A stretch of 6,220 nucleotides of DNA from an uncultured Veillonella sp. (lineage in GTDB: Bacteria > Bacillota > Negativicutes > Veillonellales > Veillonellaceae). The notes beneath the pieces were generated by a model. The model was not told where the DNA came from and ran no database searches. It worked only from the letters and a program-made list of their open reading frames with translations. Shown one piece after another: positions 4,390 to 6,220 of the stretch; the stretch's first letter is position 1, and each line of letters starts with the position of its first letter. Location of the stretch: contig URSE01000062.1 in the NCBI GenBank assembly GCA_900550455.1, positions 1-6,220 on the forward strand, written 5' to 3'. A program made the translations under genes and the position numbers.

Positions 4390-6220
4390 ATGGAGCTCAA
4401 TAAAACTTACTCTGGCTTTACCCTCAATCGCATCGAACACATCGATGAAATTAATGGGACTGCCTATGAAATGAAGCATGATAAATCTGGAGCCCGTCTC
4501 ATTTATATTGACGCACCGGATACCAATAAGGTTTTCAATATTGCCTTTCGTACTACCCCTAAGGACAATACGGGGGTTGCCCATATTATGGAACACTCCG
4601 TACTCTGTGGGTCCCGCAAGTTCCCTCTAAAAGAACCTTTCGTAGAATTGGTTAAGGGATCTCTCAATACCTTCCTAAACGCTATGACCTATCCGGATAA
4701 GACTATGTACCCGGTAGCCTCCAAAAATGATAAGGACTTCCACAATCTCATGGACGTGTATTTGGATGCAGTCTTTTTCCCTCGCGTAGCAGAAGATCCT
4801 GAAATCGTCATGCAAGAAGGTTGGCACTACGAATTAGAAACTAAAGAAGATCCTTTGACCTATAAGGGAGTCGTTTTCAATGAGATGAAGGGTGTTTATT
4901 CTTCGCCGGATTCTATTTTGGAACGACACAGCATGGAGGCACTCTTCCCAGATACAACCTATGGTGTTGACTCTGGTGGGGATCCTGATTTCATTACGGA
5001 TTTAACCTATGAAAAGTTCCAAGATTTTTACCGGACTTACTATCATCCATCTAATGCCTATATTTTCCTCTACGGGCAAATGGATATAGAATCGCATTTG
5101 GCTTTCATCGATGAGGAATACCTTAGTCATTTTGATGCTATTGATGTGACCAATACGGAAATCGGCTTGCAAGCGCCTCTTGAAGATGGGGTTCAAGCCG
5201 CCTATTCGTATAGCATTGGTTCCGAGGAAGCTAAGGGAGGTAAAACCCTTCACGCCTTGACCTATGTGCTTAATGGTATGGATCAAGAGAAGTCCTTAGC
5301 CTTTGAAGTCTTGACCCATGCTCTTTTGACATCACCTGCAGCCCCTCTTAAACAGGCACTTATCAAGGCTGGGGTGGGGTCTGATATTTCCGGTTACTAT
5401 TTGGATTCCATCCGCCAACCTCTATGGAATATTACTGTCTCTGGTTCTGATATGGGTAAGGAGGCAGACCTAAAGGCTATTGTAGATAAGACACTTGCAG
5501 AGATTGCTACTAATGGGTTAGATAAGGAGCTATTAGAGGCTTCTTTAAACTCTATTGAATTTTCTTTGCGGGAAGCTGATTTTGGTGGTCGCCCAATTGG
5601 CTTGGCCTATGTCATCCGCATGATGGATAATTGGCTCTACGGAAAGGATCCTTTGGAACTCCTTCACTATGAAAAGGCTTTAGCCGCAATTCGTGCTGGT
5701 TTAGAGGGTGCCTACTTCCAAGATTTAGTCAAAGAGTCCTTGTTAAGAAATAACCATAAGGCTTTGATAAGCATCTATCCTGAACCAGGCTTGCAAGAGA
5801 AGAAGGATAAGGCGCTGACAGAGAAACTCGCGGCTCTTAAGGAAGCCATGTCAGACCAAGAATTGGAAGATATAATTGCTAAAACAAAACACCTCAAGGA
5901 GCGGCAAGAAAGCCCTGATTCTGAGGAAGCCTTAGCTAGCATTCCTCTCTTGGAATTATCTGATTTGTCGCCACAAGTGGACAAGATTGAACGAGTTGAT
6001 TCCCAAGTGGGTCCTACGGGCTTCCACTTTGTACCAACCTTCGCCAAAGGTATTAACTATGTAGCTTACTACTTTGGCTTAGATTGCCTCACAGAGGAAG
6101 AACTCTTCTACGCGGACCTCCTGTCTGATATGTTGGGCCGAGTTAATGCAGGGGACAAGGCCTATGATCAAGTAGCTAAGGATATTAACCTCAACTTAGG
6201 TGGTTTTTCTACAGACCTTA
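4390..6220 (+). CDS. M16C zinc metallopeptidase, presequence-protease (PreP)-like, 3' end outside window
   Basis: The open frame runs off the window after 610 codons; family members are usually about 970 residues, so roughly the C-terminal third is missing. These enzymes form a hinged chamber that degrades unfolded peptides. The inverted zinc motif HxxEH is clear (His65, Glu68, His69 in AHIMEHSVLCGS), and Glu165 in VVFNEMKGVYSSPD is the expected third ligand. NTFLNAMTYPDKTMYPV (93-109) is also typical. The order is a catalytic M16 domain (about 1-230), an inactive M16 domain (about 240-450), then a charged helical linker from about 465 (EPGLQEKKDKA onward) that marks the M16C-associated region, leading into the third domain at the edge. 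There is no signal peptide, so it is probably cytoplasmic. AGGAG (4380-4384) lies 5 nt before the ATG. It has its own promoter after the lysC terminator and appears functionally unrelated to the upstream genes. Confidence 0.94.
   Translation, partial: MELNKTYSGFTLNRIEHIDEINGTAYEMKHDKSGARLIYIDAPDTNKVFNIAFRTTPKDNTGVAHIMEHSVLCGSRKFPLKEPFVELVKGSLNTFLNAMTYPDKTMYPVASKNDKDFHNLMDVYLDAVFFPRVAEDPEIVMQEGWHYELETKEDPLTYKGVVFNEMKGVYSSPDSILERHSMEALFPDTTYGVDSGGDPDFITDLTYEKFQDFYRTYYHPSNAYIFLYGQMDIESHLAFIDEEYLSHFDAIDVTNTEIGLQAPLEDGVQAAYSYSIGSEEAKGGKTLHALTYVLNGMDQEKSLAFEVLTHALLTSPAAPLKQALIKAGVGSDISGYYLDSIRQPLWNITVSGSDMGKEADLKAIVDKTLAEIATNGLDKELLEASLNSIEFSLREADFGGRPIGLAYVIRMMDNWLYGKDPLELLHYEKALAAIRAGLEGAYFQDLVKESLLRNNHKALISIYPEPGLQEKKDKALTEKLAALKEAMSDQELEDIIAKTKHLKERQESPDSEEALASIPLLELSDLSPQVDKIERVDSQVGPTGFHFVPTFAKGINYVAYYFGLDCLTEEELFYADLLSDMLGRVNAGDKAYDQVAKDINLNLGGFSTDL

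Overview
The window looks like ordinary chromosome from an anaerobic bacterium with low-to-moderate G+C. It carries strong AGGAGG-type ribosome binding sites, TTGACA/TATAAT-type promoters and compact rho-independent terminators. Two CbiK-type anaerobic cobalt chelatase relatives, a one-iron superoxide reductase and a Gram-positive-style aspartate kinase together suggest the Negativicutes, perhaps Veillonella or a close relative. That placement is an inference from gene content and style, not a database result. There is no sign of mobile elements, CRISPR, rRNA or tRNA.

Layout, all on the + strand. (1) 105-980 is a CbiK-family protein that has lost the metal-binding residues of the family; it has its own promoter and terminator. 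(2) 1128-1958 is a second CbiK-family protein that keeps the two metal-binding histidines. (3) 2030-2401 is a neelaredoxin-type superoxide reductase. A 7-1-7 palindrome resembling Fur/PerR boxes sits between its -35 and -10 elements and overlaps the stop codon of the preceding gene; a terminator follows. (4) 2674-3903 is aspartate kinase (lysC), with a likely internal start at 3409 for a separate regulatory beta subunit. Its stop codon overlaps the start of (5) 3903-4220, an unrecognised 105-residue protein; the two appear translationally coupled. A very stable 20-bp hairpin terminator closes this pair. (6) 4390 to the window end is the N-terminal 610 residues of an M16C zinc metallopeptidase of the presequence-protease type, which runs off the edge.

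The parts belong to separate metabolic jobs: tetrapyrrole/cobalamin metal insertion, superoxide defence, entry to lysine/threonine/methionine synthesis, and peptide turnover. The points most worth following up are the tandem active and degenerate CbiK pair, the metalloregulator-like box in the superoxide reductase promoter, the internal start in lysC, and the unknown protein coupled to lysC. I did not find a clearly new multi-gene system.
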